Assembly: GCF_037975245.1 (NCBI RefSeq)
Contig: NC_092576.1
Span: 38,767,111 to 38,831,110 of the forward strand
DNA: 64,000 nucleotides
Source: Apostichopus japonicus
Lineage: Eukaryota > Echinodermata > Holothuroidea > Aspidochirotida > Stichopodidae
Reading direction: 5' to 3'
Shown: piece after piece, positions 11,901 through 24,950 of the stretch
Position numbering within the stretch: the first letter of the stretch is position 1
How the letters are laid out: each line of letters starts with the position of its first letter
Translations under genes and position numbers: made by a program
The notes under the pieces: model-generated
What the model saw: only the letters and a program-made list of their open reading frames with translations
Told to the model about the DNA's origin: nothing
The model's database searches: none

Positions 11901-14900
11901 ATGTTTGATTTTTCATTCTTTAGCGCTTAGAGGCTTTTGCATTTTACGCTAAAAAAATTTCTATTACAATTTCTCGTGAGCATACAAAATTGAAGAACGG
12001 CACGCATGTGGATGTTTGGTCGAACCCAAGAAAGTAAGCATAGTAGTATATTAACTATATGAGTAATATCTCTGCTACATTATATATTTAAACAAAGCTC
12101 AACAAGAGTCAGTTTTCTAATACAATATACAATCTTTCAGCTAGATAATGGTTTCATGATTATTACTGAGTCACAATATTGTTAAAGGTTATTGATTATT
12201 GGTTGAATCCCATAAATCAGAATGGATTTATTTGCATCTATATGTTTCAACTTAAACTCGTTGAATTAGTTACACAAAAATAAGAAAATGTAATATAATA
12301 TGTGAAAAAAGAATAAATGAAATAATTTATTTGCATAAAATTTATCATTTATTTCACATTACTCTCTTAATTTTGACATTAATATAACAAAAGACTAATT
12401 TGATCAAGTCTGATGCGATCTGACAAATTAAAGTGTCACCACTCAATCTATGGATAAGAAAAAAAAATGTAATTTGACCTTTTGGGGACCTAGCTCATTC
12501 TAAGAGACGGCAGATGTATTCCCCTGTGTGGCATATCGGTATGTTGTTGATTATTTAGTCGTCACAGCACACAAGTATCCTTTTCAAACGGTGTTAAATG
12601 AAAACAAGCTATATTAATTAAATATAAGGGCGCCCTTCATCTGGCTTACCTATTTGGAGAGTCTGTGAAAGATTGGAGGTCAACCTATGCCATCATTTGT
12701 GTTCTATATTGTACCTACTACAATCAATTAATATAGTTTATTAGTAATACTATTATTGGGTTCTAGGCGTGATTAAGATCACTAAGGGTGGTACAAGCAT
12801 TCGTACACGAATGCCACTTTTCCGTTTAGTCTGTACATTACGAGTAACACGTGGACGAGTTCAAGTAGACCCATCCACGTTACATAGCCAGTAATGAGTA
12901 TGGATTATATGCTAGTCACTCTAAAACACTTCATTGTAATATTTTGTTAGTACATAAATGATGACAAGTAAAAGGAAAACCAATGGGAAATATTATCTCA
13001 ATACGGACAACCTGTTTGAGGACCATATCGACACTCGTGACAAAAGTTAGCACTTAACCAGTATCAGTATTTGAATGAATAAAAAGAAGAGTAAATATGT
13101 ATTTAAGTCCATATCACTCTGATATCAGATATTTTTACAGGCTCAAAGTGCAATTACTCTGCCTAGATTTCATAGGATATGGTATATGACTAGGTAAATT
13201 CACTTATATTGATCGTCGCGTCGTCAGAAAAACCATGCAACAACCGACATTTGGATGAGGGGTTCGGGTTGTAATGGCAAGCTTGCTATTGCTGTTATCA
13301 ATACGGTTTAACACTACACAAAATATTTGAATTGTTACGAAGAATTACGATTATCCGTAAGTATTCCACACAAAAAACGTGCATTTCTGATGTAAATTGG
13401 AAATGCATTAGATCGTTGTTAATATGTTTCCAGAAATGTTTTCAAGACCGCACAAGTTATATCCTTATTTTTTTCATATATAACATTCTATACTTTATTT
13501 CATACATTTTGTGTTACTAAAAAAATCTCGCAATCATCCAGCTATCTCTATGATAATGGTTAACTTTGTGCCTTTACTTCGCTCGCCAAAATGTGCTATG
13601 ATACATTTAAACTTTGAAGTGTGTTAATGAATTCAAAATGGTAAGGGAGGCAAATTGAAAACGCTCCGACTAATTTATACCTAGCGGCATTTGAGCCTTT
13701 ATGGATTGGTAAATTAGGGCTTTATAAAGGAGGGGTTGTCAAAGGGTTTGTTGAAATCAGCATATATTGTAGTAGCGTCTCAATGGGAATCCTACATAAA
13801 GAACATTAACAGAGGGTGCTTTCTGAGGCATATTTAGACAATAAACTATGTACATGATAAGGTTTTAAAGCAAGGTTAGGCTAATAAATATTCTTGATTA
13901 TGTGTGTGATGTTGAGAAAATTGGGAGAGGTGAGTGTAATTACCAAACTACTTCCCTCGACTGACGACACAGGTGGGGGCCATATGCCAGTGTATACCAT
14001 TATTGTGAAACAGACACTTTTCCACCATCTCTCTTATCAAATATTATAATGCAACTATGTATATATCACAGTGAAATTATGAACCAGGACAATATACCAT
14101 GCGGAATCACGGGACAACAGGAACTACATGCAATAGTTTAACACAGCTCGTGTACGTGTACAATCAGGGGCATCAAATCACCAAAAAACAGCCATTTATC
14201 AACCCAGAAATGGATAATCTCTGTATGTGTATCCATATTGCCTACTCATATTAACATAAAGCTTCAATATACTCTGCAACTTTAGCCTACTCCCCTCTCC
14301 CACCCTTCCGACCGAACAGGTGGCTATTTTAGGTCAACAACACTGTTAATTGAGCAACAAGTAGTATCACAGCAAGTCATTCTATGTCATGGAACACAAT
14401 ATTGTCACATTATGAAATAAAAATCCCAACATTTGTTTAAACATATTAAGCCACGTACGGCAAGGTAAGATCATAGAGCGTCGCAATAACTCCATCGTAG
14501 ATCTATTTGTATTTATTGGTATTCGCCACATTGCCACGTTCGACACAACAGGGCCATATCACTTATATGGTGTAGAGGCTGACGAAAAGAATATTTACTA
14601 TTCATAATTACGCAGCAAATAATGTGTTGGTAGACTATTTTAATCTATAACGTGGATGACGTTGCATTAATTCATTCTTTGTATAAATGCCAATTTTAAA
14701 GAACTTCCAAATTACCGTACAGATACCTGCTTTCTATGCGTAATAAAAGCAGACGCAAAACTATTCAAAAGACAAAATAGGTTAAACCTGTTTAATGTAT
14801 TTACTGATCGATAAATACACTCATAATATTGATACAAAGTTAACTCTTATTATTGTTGTAATTTCTGAAATTTAATTTGATTTCAAATTGCAAAAGTGAA

Positions 14901-17038
14901 GTTATATATTGTGTTGGTATTATTTATTACTTAGAAGCTAAAGTAGGGTTATATAATGTCGGGATAAAAAACTACATGTTTCCACTTCTTTACAGGAGGG
15001 CAATATCAAAAATCAAAGCTTAAAAAAAATACTAATATTTATCAATTACAAAGCAACGACATAAAGCTAAAAAGACGAATTTTATTCCGATATATTTTAC
15101 GAAATGGATCATGTTGCATCATGTCTTTCTATCAACATTTAACGTCCCATTACTCTTTTAATTTAAAAAAAAAATCATTTAAATTGTCTGAATATGTATG
15201 CTTTCTTGTTTGTTGTAATAATATAAGTTCTTAGAAATATTTAGGTAAATAATTTCTTAGTGTACATATTTAGTTCTCTTCAGGAAGACACTATGTAAAG
15301 AAAATGCAAAACTTGAGAAACAAAGACGGAAAATAATAAGAAAGCTAATAAAAATATAAGGTCTTATCACTCTTGACATCGATAAGAAAGCAAAGTGTGA
15401 CTTGAAACGAACACATTAATTATACATCGAGCTCCAAAGGGAGAATTGAGCTCATTGCATAATTGCAGGATTATGCTAATCTACGGTCGAATCAAATAGG
15501 TGAGTAGATAATTTTTTATTCAAATAATGAAATAATATTTAAACTTACGAGTAGGAACATGTTCACATGGACCGTTACCTCATCTTCTTTACTTTGATAA
15601 ATGGGGACAGGATTACCACTGGCCCCTTACATTCAACTTAGGGAATCGATGCACTCCATGGCAGCCATGCTTAATATTTTAAACGGATCACTTATATTTA
15701 CAGAAAAGAGTGTCAAGCACTAAACTATTATCTTTCATTGCATGTACATCAAAATGCTCTAATATGCGATTAGGTGGAGGGGGGCGGGGGGAAGGAAATG
15801 TAAAAATTGAAATGAAACACTGACACTCGTGTTGTTTAGGTAATGTAGTCATTTAGACATAAGATATTTCTACAACCCGTCGCAGTAACTATATATTCTA
15901 AACATTTCTTCTAGTGGTGAAAACCACAGTAGTTTTCGGTCTCACATTTTTTTGGATAGCTTCCTACGACACTAATGAAAAATTAAAAATTTGGCAGCTG
16001 ACTACTGATATCTTATGTCAATGGATATGAGATCACGTGACAAATAGTAGCTTCTGATTTTTACACATGTATAAAGTACATGAGAATGTTGCATCTTTAG
16101 TTTTTACAATGCATAAGGATGTGACAGTAAACGATGTTGAGGATCGATTATATTAATTAACTGATCTTGTCCAATACTTTAGGTTGTAGGGACTTGTATT
16201 AAGACCTTATTATATACCTAATTTTTAATCTTAAAATAACCCTGCTCCATTTGTACTCTAAGTGTCTGTTTTTAAGAGAAGGACCCCACACCCTACAAAG
16301 GAAGCGGATTAACGTTCACAGAGCCACAACCCTTCCTTTGGTACACGTTCTATCATAAAGGTTCTTGACACTTCATATAACAGCCGAGAAAAGCTTACAA
16401 CTATGCTATGGTAATGTTGTAGCGAATTTAATATAAATTGTGCAAACCTGATACCAAACTTAATTTGATTCAATAGTTCTTCTCGCATAGAACTCAATTG
16501 AATAAAGGTGCCTGACAACATACCAATAATGTAACACTTAATAATCATTCTGTAATTGTGCTGTAAATGCTTCTTGTGATTCTTCAGTCATTCATACCAC
16601 TTCCCAGTTGCGTGCGTTCATGTTGGGGTGAATAGAGGTCAATGCCCCTCCCGTTTCCGTCATGCGAGGGTAAATGGTTCAGTTGTGGACGTGCTTACAT
16701 TCAGTCTTGAGAAAATAAGACGTTTTAGTAACACACCCTTTCAACCAATTGTTTATTAGAAAAGCCTAGCCCTTAGACCTTAGTATAGACTTAATTAATG
16801 TTCCAGTGACGAGGTATTAATGCCCAATTGAATTTTAAGCGGTTGCTTTTAAGGGACAAGGACCTCAAAACCCCCATACACGACAAGCTATGTATCCCCC
16901 ACCTCTGATATCTTATGGACGCCACTGCAGCTTTCTGCAATGAAGTAATGTGGTGAAAAACAAAACTATTTTTTTGGGAACACCTGCGTGAATATCAACA
17001 TCAATGTCTCCTGTACTTGACAACGTATCGTCATCTTC
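11901..17038. other. Gene-poor AT-rich stretch
   Basis: No exon, RNA gene or full transposable element could be supported. The short segment at about 13811-13836 is the inverse of the repeat at 7770-7800. An open frame on the minus strand at 16309-16548 has no splice signals or domain. Confidence 0.4.
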
Positions 17039-17102
17039 TTATTCTGTTTCAATATTTCGCTTTCCTCTCGAGACTATCCAGGTCTGCTGCCATGGTTGAT
17101 CT
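17039..17102 (-). CDS. Candidate terminal exon of the third NLR locus
   Basis: A good acceptor (ACTTTATTATTAACAG, first exon base 17102) is followed by sequence open in two frames. In phase 2, which would follow the 26-nt exon at 17963-17988, it encodes about 20 residues (DQPWQQTWIVSRG...) and stops at 17041-17039. In phase 0 it encodes RSTMAADLDSLERKAKY and stops at 17049. Which frame is used cannot be decided here. Link to the upstream exons rests on phase and strand only. Confidence 0.35.
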
Positions 17103-17962
17103 CTGTTAATAATAAAGTAAGATCAACTAGTGCAGAATGATAACAGACATATCTAAGCACTCCTACATCGTGTTTAGTACATAAAGTAGTCATCAGCACT
17201 TCCAAGTTAAACATATAAAACAGATAGACATTTTAAGATCATATACGGTATGACTTTCTTCTTTCCAAGTACTTTATTACCAGTGAGTGAATTACAAATT
17301 ATTTTAAGATATATATTGATAGCTAGAACCACATTGGCCTTGAATAAATAATATTTAAAAAAAATATTCAAATCAATCTCTGAAAATGAATAGGAACAGC
17401 AGAGTGACACCATGCGGAGATTAAAATCAGCATCATTATCTTGGAACACAAAATGTAATTTAACAGTCATGTATAAGTTAAGAAGCATTAATGAGTTTCA
17501 GATTGAAGCTGACATGAAGAGCAGAATGTTACATTACTGGCAGGGGTGTCCAATTCTCATTTGGGTATAAATGTTGTTAATTTATGTGCAATAATTGTAC
17601 AGATTGTAAGTTTGTCTGGCCTTTGTTAGCTAGTAGATAGATACGTGTATAGAACAATTTGTAGAAATGGTGGCAAAACTACAAATGCAATTTTTTGTGT
17701 ACATTTTGTAAATTAAGCATTATTTCGTAGTATTCCTTTAAGTAATTTCAGCAAATTGAAATTATTATTCTTAGTTGTTAATGGTGAGAAATTGCCATGA
17801 TCATAATTAAATAAAATGCCATATACAACTTCAGCAAATTATTTGGGTACAATGACGTGGATATAATGGTATGTTCTATGTCGGGATTAAACAAAACCGT
17901 TCCTTCTTTATTTTTGTTTTGTAGTGTTTAGAATTTGCACTCTATTAGCACTATTTCCTTAC

Positions 17963-17988
17963 CTGTAGCAATGACGGAACCTGTCCAC
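17963..17988 (-). CDS. Candidate 26-nt micro-exon
   Basis: A strong acceptor (TTTGTTTTGTCGTCAG) and a strong donor (GTAAGG) delimit 26 nt encoding VDRFRHCY plus two bases (phase 0 in, 2 out). The phase fits the exon at 19283-19330 upstream and the phase-2 reading of the exon at 17102 downstream. It is too short for homology support. Confidence 0.35.
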
Positions 17989-19282
17989 CTGACGACAAAA
18001 CAAAAACACTAGAAATATACGCAAAATTAAGATAAAATATAAAATGCCCAAGCCGTCAATCCTCCCCCACTGGCAGAAAGGCTCTTTATCCTTGCCACGA
18101 TGAATCTTAGTCGATAAAACAAGACTGCCTCTAAGCAATGCATACATACTTCTGTTTATGTGCGACACTTTCTGTCAAAACACATAAACTAATATATATA
18201 TATCATAGTTATAATCACTCAAAAATTAGTCATACAAACCTCTCGAACTAAATCATCTCATGTATATGAACTGTATACTACAGTCCGTGCTTATTATTTC
18301 ACTGGTCCGCTGCTCATTTTACCTACCATTCGTCCTCCAACATTCTGATACGACTATAGACTTGTTAACCTAGATTTATAACGTTTACAGTCAACAATAA
18401 TGATATGCCTACATTAAGATTATACTATTCACATACCACCATATCAATCCTACAGTGTGCTAAAAAAAAAACGCTTCAAAATACAAAATTGAGTTTAAGT
18501 GTCGCTATCTTATAGTTGTACGACAAAGGGACATTTTAGAGCTAGTACTGTTTCAGATGTTTCATATTCAAGGTATTTAGCTTGAAAGTATAATAAGAAA
18601 TATTTGAATCACACGACTAAGGCAAAATGAATGATCAGTTCAGTTCCTCGGTAAAAGTTTTCATTTCAACATTAAAATCCATCGTTTTTGCATTATAAGT
18701 CTTTGCTATTCAATCAAAGTTGATTACTTATTGACAGCAAGTTCCCAAAAACTAAAATCACAAACTAAATATGGAAATGGATTGCCCCAAAAGACAAAAC
18801 AAAAATAAGCAGAAGGAAACCACTCCCAGCTGTTGGTTGCCTCTTAAATAACATTACACACATCCACCCAACTTGTCTCTATAGCTTATTTGCCTGCCTA
18901 AAGCAAGTAACCAAAACGTAAATTGAAAACAGAAAACTATGAATTTTAATGGATTTTTTTATTATTTTGTTCTTACTTTTATTTTATTGATATGGCGTAT
19001 TTTATTATATGATACCGTAAATACTTCGTGTTAATCAACCAGATCTTGTTGAACATGTACCAACGCTTACATGTAAAATGTGTATTGTTGGAGGTAGTTT
19101 GTGTTTAACCAAAAAATAAAGTATAAATTTTTACTATGGAACATGTGCTATGGCTTTCATTGATTGAATTTATAGCTATTATATAGAATGACACAGGTTT
19201 CTCACTGTACACCTGTATATGCATGTATCATACTGACCGTTTACCAAATGAAGTATAATATTCACTATTTGCATAACATTAC

Positions 19283-19330
19283 CTCTTGAAGATATTCTGC
19301 TTCCGTCAATTCATCTCCAATGGATTTCGT
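19283..19330 (-). CDS. Candidate 48-nt exon downstream of the NLR GRW exon
   Basis: Acceptor TTATTTACAG and donor GTAATG bracket 16 codons (TKSIGDELTEAEYLQE), phase 0/0, matching the phase-0 end of the exon at 20241-20338. The peptide is acidic and probably helical. No family recognised; the assignment depends on splice signals and phase. Confidence 0.45.
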
Positions 19331-19547
19331 CTGTAAATAAGGTAATATGAATGGAGATGAGAACAAATACAAGAAACTTTTAATTATTTTCACAGTAAAA
19401 TGATAGTGCTGTTCAGTAGGAATAATATAGATATTGATAGCGAAATAAGCAACTGTATAAGTTTGCGAGAAAAAAAATATATCGTTAGATATACCACAGC
19501 AAGTAGGAACAGTTTCTTGTCCTCCTCCTCCACACCATCATCACCTT

Positions 19548-19692
19548 GTGATCATCATCATATGCATCATGATCATGATCATGATCATGATCATGATCAT
19601 GATCATGATCATCAGGATCATCATCATGATCATCATGATCATCATGATCATCATCATTATCATAATCATCATCATCATCATCATCGTCGTCG

Positions 19693-19780
<88 letters not shown>

Positions 19781-19980
19781 TATCTTCATCACAATCATCA
19801 CCATCATTATCATCATCACCATCATCAGCACGACCATCGTCATCAGTACCATCTTCATAACCATCACCACCATTACCACCATCATCACCACCACAACTAT
19901 CATCACCACTATCACCACCACATTCACCAACATCATCACCACTACCTTCACCATCACCAACATCATCATTATCAGATAAC
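19548..19980. repeat. (CAT/GATCAT)n microsatellite
   Basis: This array of ATC/CAT trinucleotides begins with a pure GATCAT hexamer block (about 19568-19610), runs through a pure CAT block (about 19690-19780) and decays into CAC-containing variants. It lies in the intron between the candidate exons at 19330 and 20241. Poly-His, poly-Asp, poly-Met and poly-Ile frames across it are low-complexity artefacts. Confidence 0.97.
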
Positions 19981-20240
19981 AACCACCTCTTTCACCGCCC
20001 TTGCAAAAGCATAGTAAAGCAGCACTGTTTAGCTATGACAAAACGTTCGTACACCTCAAAACCCCTTGTACCTGTCACGGATCACATAACACACTATGAT
20101 GGTAGTTAACAAGTTATGATATGTTTTAGCTTGATGTTACTTCTTCGTCACTAACACGGCAGAGCACACTAAACTATGAGATGTTTCTGCCAAATCACAG
20201 TTTAGTGGGTGCAAAATAATATTGAATGAGAGATAATTAC

Positions 20241-20338
20241 CGGGAAGAGTAAAGAACGTCCAAATGTCAGCATCCAACGACCAGAATGGAGATTTAGTTT
20301 GTAGTACCCTTCGCTTGGTGCATAAGGAGTCCAGAAAA
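20241..20338 (-). CDS. NLR C-terminal GRW exon (third NLR locus)
   Basis: Acceptor ATTTATATTTTAG and donor GTAATT bracket 98 nt, phase 1 in and 0 out. The peptide FWTPYAPSEGYYKL...LHSGRWM aligns with the terminal exon of the NLR at 60153-60217 (LWPSNACYLDLQTGRWKK): aromatic-Trp start, Tyr, alternating Leu, Ser/Thr-Gly-Arg-Trp. Both enter in phase 1. Unlike that copy, this one does not stop after GRW but continues (LTFGRSLLFP) to a donor, so the C terminus is extended. It lies 6.4 kb downstream of the LRR exon at 26744-26952. The 77-nt linker exon expected between them was not found. Confidence 0.6.
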
Positions 20339-22809
20339 CTAAAATATAAATGAAAACAAAGCAGGAATAGGGTACGTAATCAATAACAATACACAAACAT
20401 GATAATACAAGATAGAACGGCAGTCAATGTTATAATCTATGTTTGGATCAGGTCAAACTTCCACAGATTTAAGTACTGAGGTAAACACAGTAAACAGTCG
20501 AATTCCGTTTATTTTTCAGGCAAAAGGCAACACCTCAAACTAAGTTAGAAAGAAGAAAGACCAAAGGTGAGCAATCAGTATGTATTTCTCCGAAGCTAAA
20601 TATGTGATACCGACATAATTATATCACATAATGATATCTATAAACTGTCTGGTTGCATCCCAAAACTAAAATATGTTTAAGGTAGAAGGGTCAAGTTGCC
20701 ATCATTCGTGAATTGAGAAGACTGTTAAAACATATTCGGAAATATTCAGTATCTTTCCTCTAATGTGCGTGAATAAGATATATGTTTGTACATAAAGCAA
20801 ACATAGATTGTGTATAATGTTCATATTAAACATTTTTTTAACGTTTGGAATGTAATTTATACCATAACTTACACAGATTACTCAAAATATGTATTCAAAA
20901 CTGATTAAAAACTCACCTCCCCTATTCCCTGCACAATTTGCAAAATGATAGTTAGGAAAAGTAAGTTTGTTATAACACATTTTAAAACAGTTATCTGTCT
21001 CGATTAGTTAAGGGTCAGAGCGCCCTCAGTTACTGAATGTGCAAAGACTTGCTCATTTCATTGCATTGTACAAAATCTCACGTCTATTATCTCAATTCCA
21101 TTAAGGTCTTATAAGGTTGTTATTGTTTTTCAACTAAACAAAGAGCTGTATTTTACTGCCTTTTACTTGTGTTATTTATATCAGTTATTGACATTAATAT
21201 GGCAGACATCTGTAAATGTATGTATTCCAGTAATTTGAATTGAAGTTTTGAATTTATATCTATTAACATTCTTTTGCAGATATCTAAAGTTATTACAACT
21301 GAAATGTCGTGTTTAATCAACATCATGTTTCAGATCTCTCTGACATTTCTGACATTGCTCATAAATAATGCAGATGACAAAAAAAAACAATTTGACGATT
21401 GGAAAGCAATCATATAACCTGAGCATTTGTCCTGAAAAACGTGAAGGTTGCATAGAATCCATGATCCTCTATAGACAGATATCGGTAAATTGATCAGCGC
21501 TATGATGTGGAATATCCTAATGAAAACATGAGCATGGCTACATCTTACTTGATTGATCTTCGCTTTTTCACATTTGTTCACTACCAGTGGTACCGATTCC
21601 TTTATTTTACCGCTAGGAGTATTATTTCACGTTTTTACTCTGTATTATGTTGTTATTCTAATTTATTTAAACCACACCGCATGTGTTCCTAGTGTATTTA
21701 GTCTAGAACGTCTTCAATTGTAACTTTGACAGTTTTGGCATCAGATTCAGATACGTTTATTTCGGATGTCATTATATTAAACATGTGCAGACATGGGTGA
21801 TCTATTCCTCACTATCACCAGCTCACTACACTCAGACCTCACCCCCTTCCAATTTTCTATTCCTGTTCAACATTTCTACAACGATTTAATGGGCATTCAC
21901 AACACGTCAATATCTTATCTTATTTCAGAATTCAGAGAGAGATATTACTCTCGTCAATGTTAAAATATTCAAGCTCCCCTCACTGTTATGCCATGGAGTA
22001 GCCAGTTGAGTGTACAGTACATGATGTAGGCTTTATTGAAGTTTGCAATCTGTTGATACCTCTGTTTACTTCTGTGCAAAGGTAAATGTTCGAAACGTTC
22101 AGCGCATTACAGAACTTACATGATTTATTTAAATTGTTCCAAAGCTCTTTCCCAGCTATGTCACTCATTTGTTTAAAAGTCTTACTTCATATGTGTTAAT
22201 ATAAGAAATGGACTTATTATGACCGGGCTTAACATGATCTAAACTGTATCTTTATGTCCTTGTATTACGAGAAGAAAAGGAAACAACAATATGAACCGAA
22301 GAAGGCGAGAGATAATCATAAATCAATAACTAAATAATCAATAATTATCGACACTCTACCTTTAATGTTCTTTGTAATTAAGTTGAACAAACCATGCATC
22401 GATGTAAAGAGAGGCAGCAAACATTCATGGAATCTGATGATTAAAGAAACACATACTTGACAAACAAAGAGACAAAATCAGACTCCAGAATGACTAGACG
22501 CTGGATTCGAATTAACTTTAAAATTAATCATATAATAAGACATACCATTGTTTCTCTTCATTCCCTACTTCACAATGTACCAGTTACACGGTGTCTTAGA
22601 TTCTTGTTCAATTGATGTCAACCAATGAAGTGCTTTTTATTTAATTACTCTACTGCGATATACCACATATCATAACCAGCTTGACAAAGCTTGCAAAATA
22701 ATTCAAATTTACTAATAACTATAAATACGCCCTTTCACTTTCTGTTCGACACCTCACAACATTGGCTTAATTGTTATTTTATGTCATGGGATATTCGGAG
22801 GATATCGTT
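20339..22809. other. Intronic stretch of the third NLR locus
   Basis: No supported exon. A possible 12-nt micro-exon near 20913-20924 was considered and not accepted. The rest is AT-rich without recognisable repeats. Confidence 0.35.
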
Positions 22810-24950
22810 ATAATCATCACCATCACCATCACCACCACCATCATCGCCATCACCATCATCACCATCATCATCACCACCATCCCATTCACCATTAACATCA
22901 CCGTCACTACCACTATCACCATCACCATCATCATCACCATCGCCATTCTGGTCATATATGTGACTACCATAACCATAATAAAAATTTAAAAAAAACTACC
23001 ATCATGATCTTCAGCACCACTATTGTTGTCGTCATCATCGTCACAATATTATCCCAACATCATCATGATAAGAATCATGATTATTAACATCATCATCACC
23101 AACACAATTATCGTAATCGTCAACATCATCATCATCATAACCTCCATTACCACCATCACCACCATATGGTTCCGCGATCATTCTACCACCACCATGATCA
23201 CCATCACCAGCATCCCCACCACCACCAGCATCTAAACCACCATCACCATCATCACCACCACCATCATCACATCCATCACCACAACCATCATCACCACCAT
23301 CATCAACAAAACCATCATCACTGACACCACCATCAAAATCACTACTACCACCACCAACATCACCACCATCATCATCAACACCATCATCACCACCATCATC
23401 ATCACCAACATCACCACCATCATCAACATCATCACCACATCATCATAACCACCATCATCACCACCATCGTCACCACAACCGTCACCACCAACGTCATTAC
23501 CATCATCATCACCACCACCATCGTCACCATCATCATAACCACCATCATCACCACCATCATCACCATCGTCATCACCATCATTATCATCACCTTCATCATC
23601 ACTACTACCATTACCATCATCACTATCACCAGCATCACTATCACCACCAACATCATCATCACCTTCATCATCACTATTACCACCACCATCATCACCACCA
23701 TCATCACCATCATCGTCACCACCACCATCATCATCAACATCATAACCATCATCATCACCACTATCATCACTATCACCAGCACCATCAAACTTATCACCAT
23801 CATCATTACCATTGTCATTACCATCATAATCATTATCACCATACGATTCCTCGATCAATATCATGATGAACATCATGATTATAAACATCATGATGATCAA
23901 CATCACCATCACCACCATCGCCAGCATCGCCAACAATTTCACCATTATCACAATCACAATCACCACCACCACCATCATCATCACCATTGCGATGCTGGTC
24001 ATTTGTGTGAATACCATAACCGTAATCAACACTTTTACCATTACCATCACCATTCATCGCCAACATCATCATAACCCTCACCACAATTGCCATCACCACT
24101 ATCACAAGCACAATCACCACCATCATCATCACAATAAGCAACATCACCATCATCACCACCACCTTCACCACCACCATCACCAACATCATCACTAACACCA
24201 CCACCCACCCTCAGCACCACCACCACCATTACCACTTTCATCATAACCAACATCATCACCACCACCCACCCCCACCACCACCACCACCCTCACAACCACT
24301 ATCATCACCATCATCACCATCATAATCATCGTCATCACCACTATCACAATCACTATCATCACCACCATTACCACCACCATCATCATCACCATCACCATCC
24401 CTATTTTGGTCAGTTGTGTAGCCACCATAACTATAATCACCACTTTTACCATCATGATCACCAACACCACCATCGTTGTCATCATCATGTTTACCATATA
24501 TACTCCAAAATCATCATCATATGCATCATGATCATGAACATAATTATCACCATCATTGTCATCGTCGTCATCATCGTAGGCATCATCAATACCATCATCA
24601 TCATCACCAGCAACACAGTATGATCCCATTATCTTCATCATGTTAAGCATCATGATTATTAACATCATCATCACCACCAACACCATCATCGTCACAATCA
24701 CCATCATCATCATCCCTTCCATCGTCATCACCACCTTCACTATCCTCATCACCACCATCATCATCACCACCAACAACATCACCATCATCATTACCACCAT
24801 AACCGCCAACATCATCAACATAGTCGCTAGTCTTGTCATTTATGAGACCACCATCACCACTTTTATGTTATCATATTTCCATCTTTACCACAATATTCAT
24901 TACAATCACTGTTCCCATCATAATCACCACCATTATCATCACCACCACTG
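22810..24950. repeat. 2.1 kb CAT/CAC trinucleotide array with higher-order markers
   Basis: This is a long imperfect array of CAT and CAC triplets. It is interrupted by recurring non-triplet markers of two kinds: a TGGTCAT..GTGTGA..ACCATAAC type (about 22948, 23996, 24409, with a weaker version at 24829) and a CATGATTATTAACATCATC type (about 23070-23095, 23870-23895 and 24645-24670). The markers show duplication of larger segments, not simple slippage alone. The array lies in the intron between LRR and GRW exons. Open frames within it are compositional. Confidence 0.92.

Noticed and set aside
16309-16548. 79-codon minus-strand frame
   Set aside because: No homology to NLR exons on inspection and no flanking splice sites.
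19400-20014. 204-codon His-rich and other frames
   Set aside because: They are readings of the CAT/GATCAT microsatellite, with overlapping open frames on both strands.
20913-20924. 12-nt micro-exon between TTGTGCAG and GTGAGT
   Set aside because: Too short to test and does not replace the missing 77-nt linker exon.
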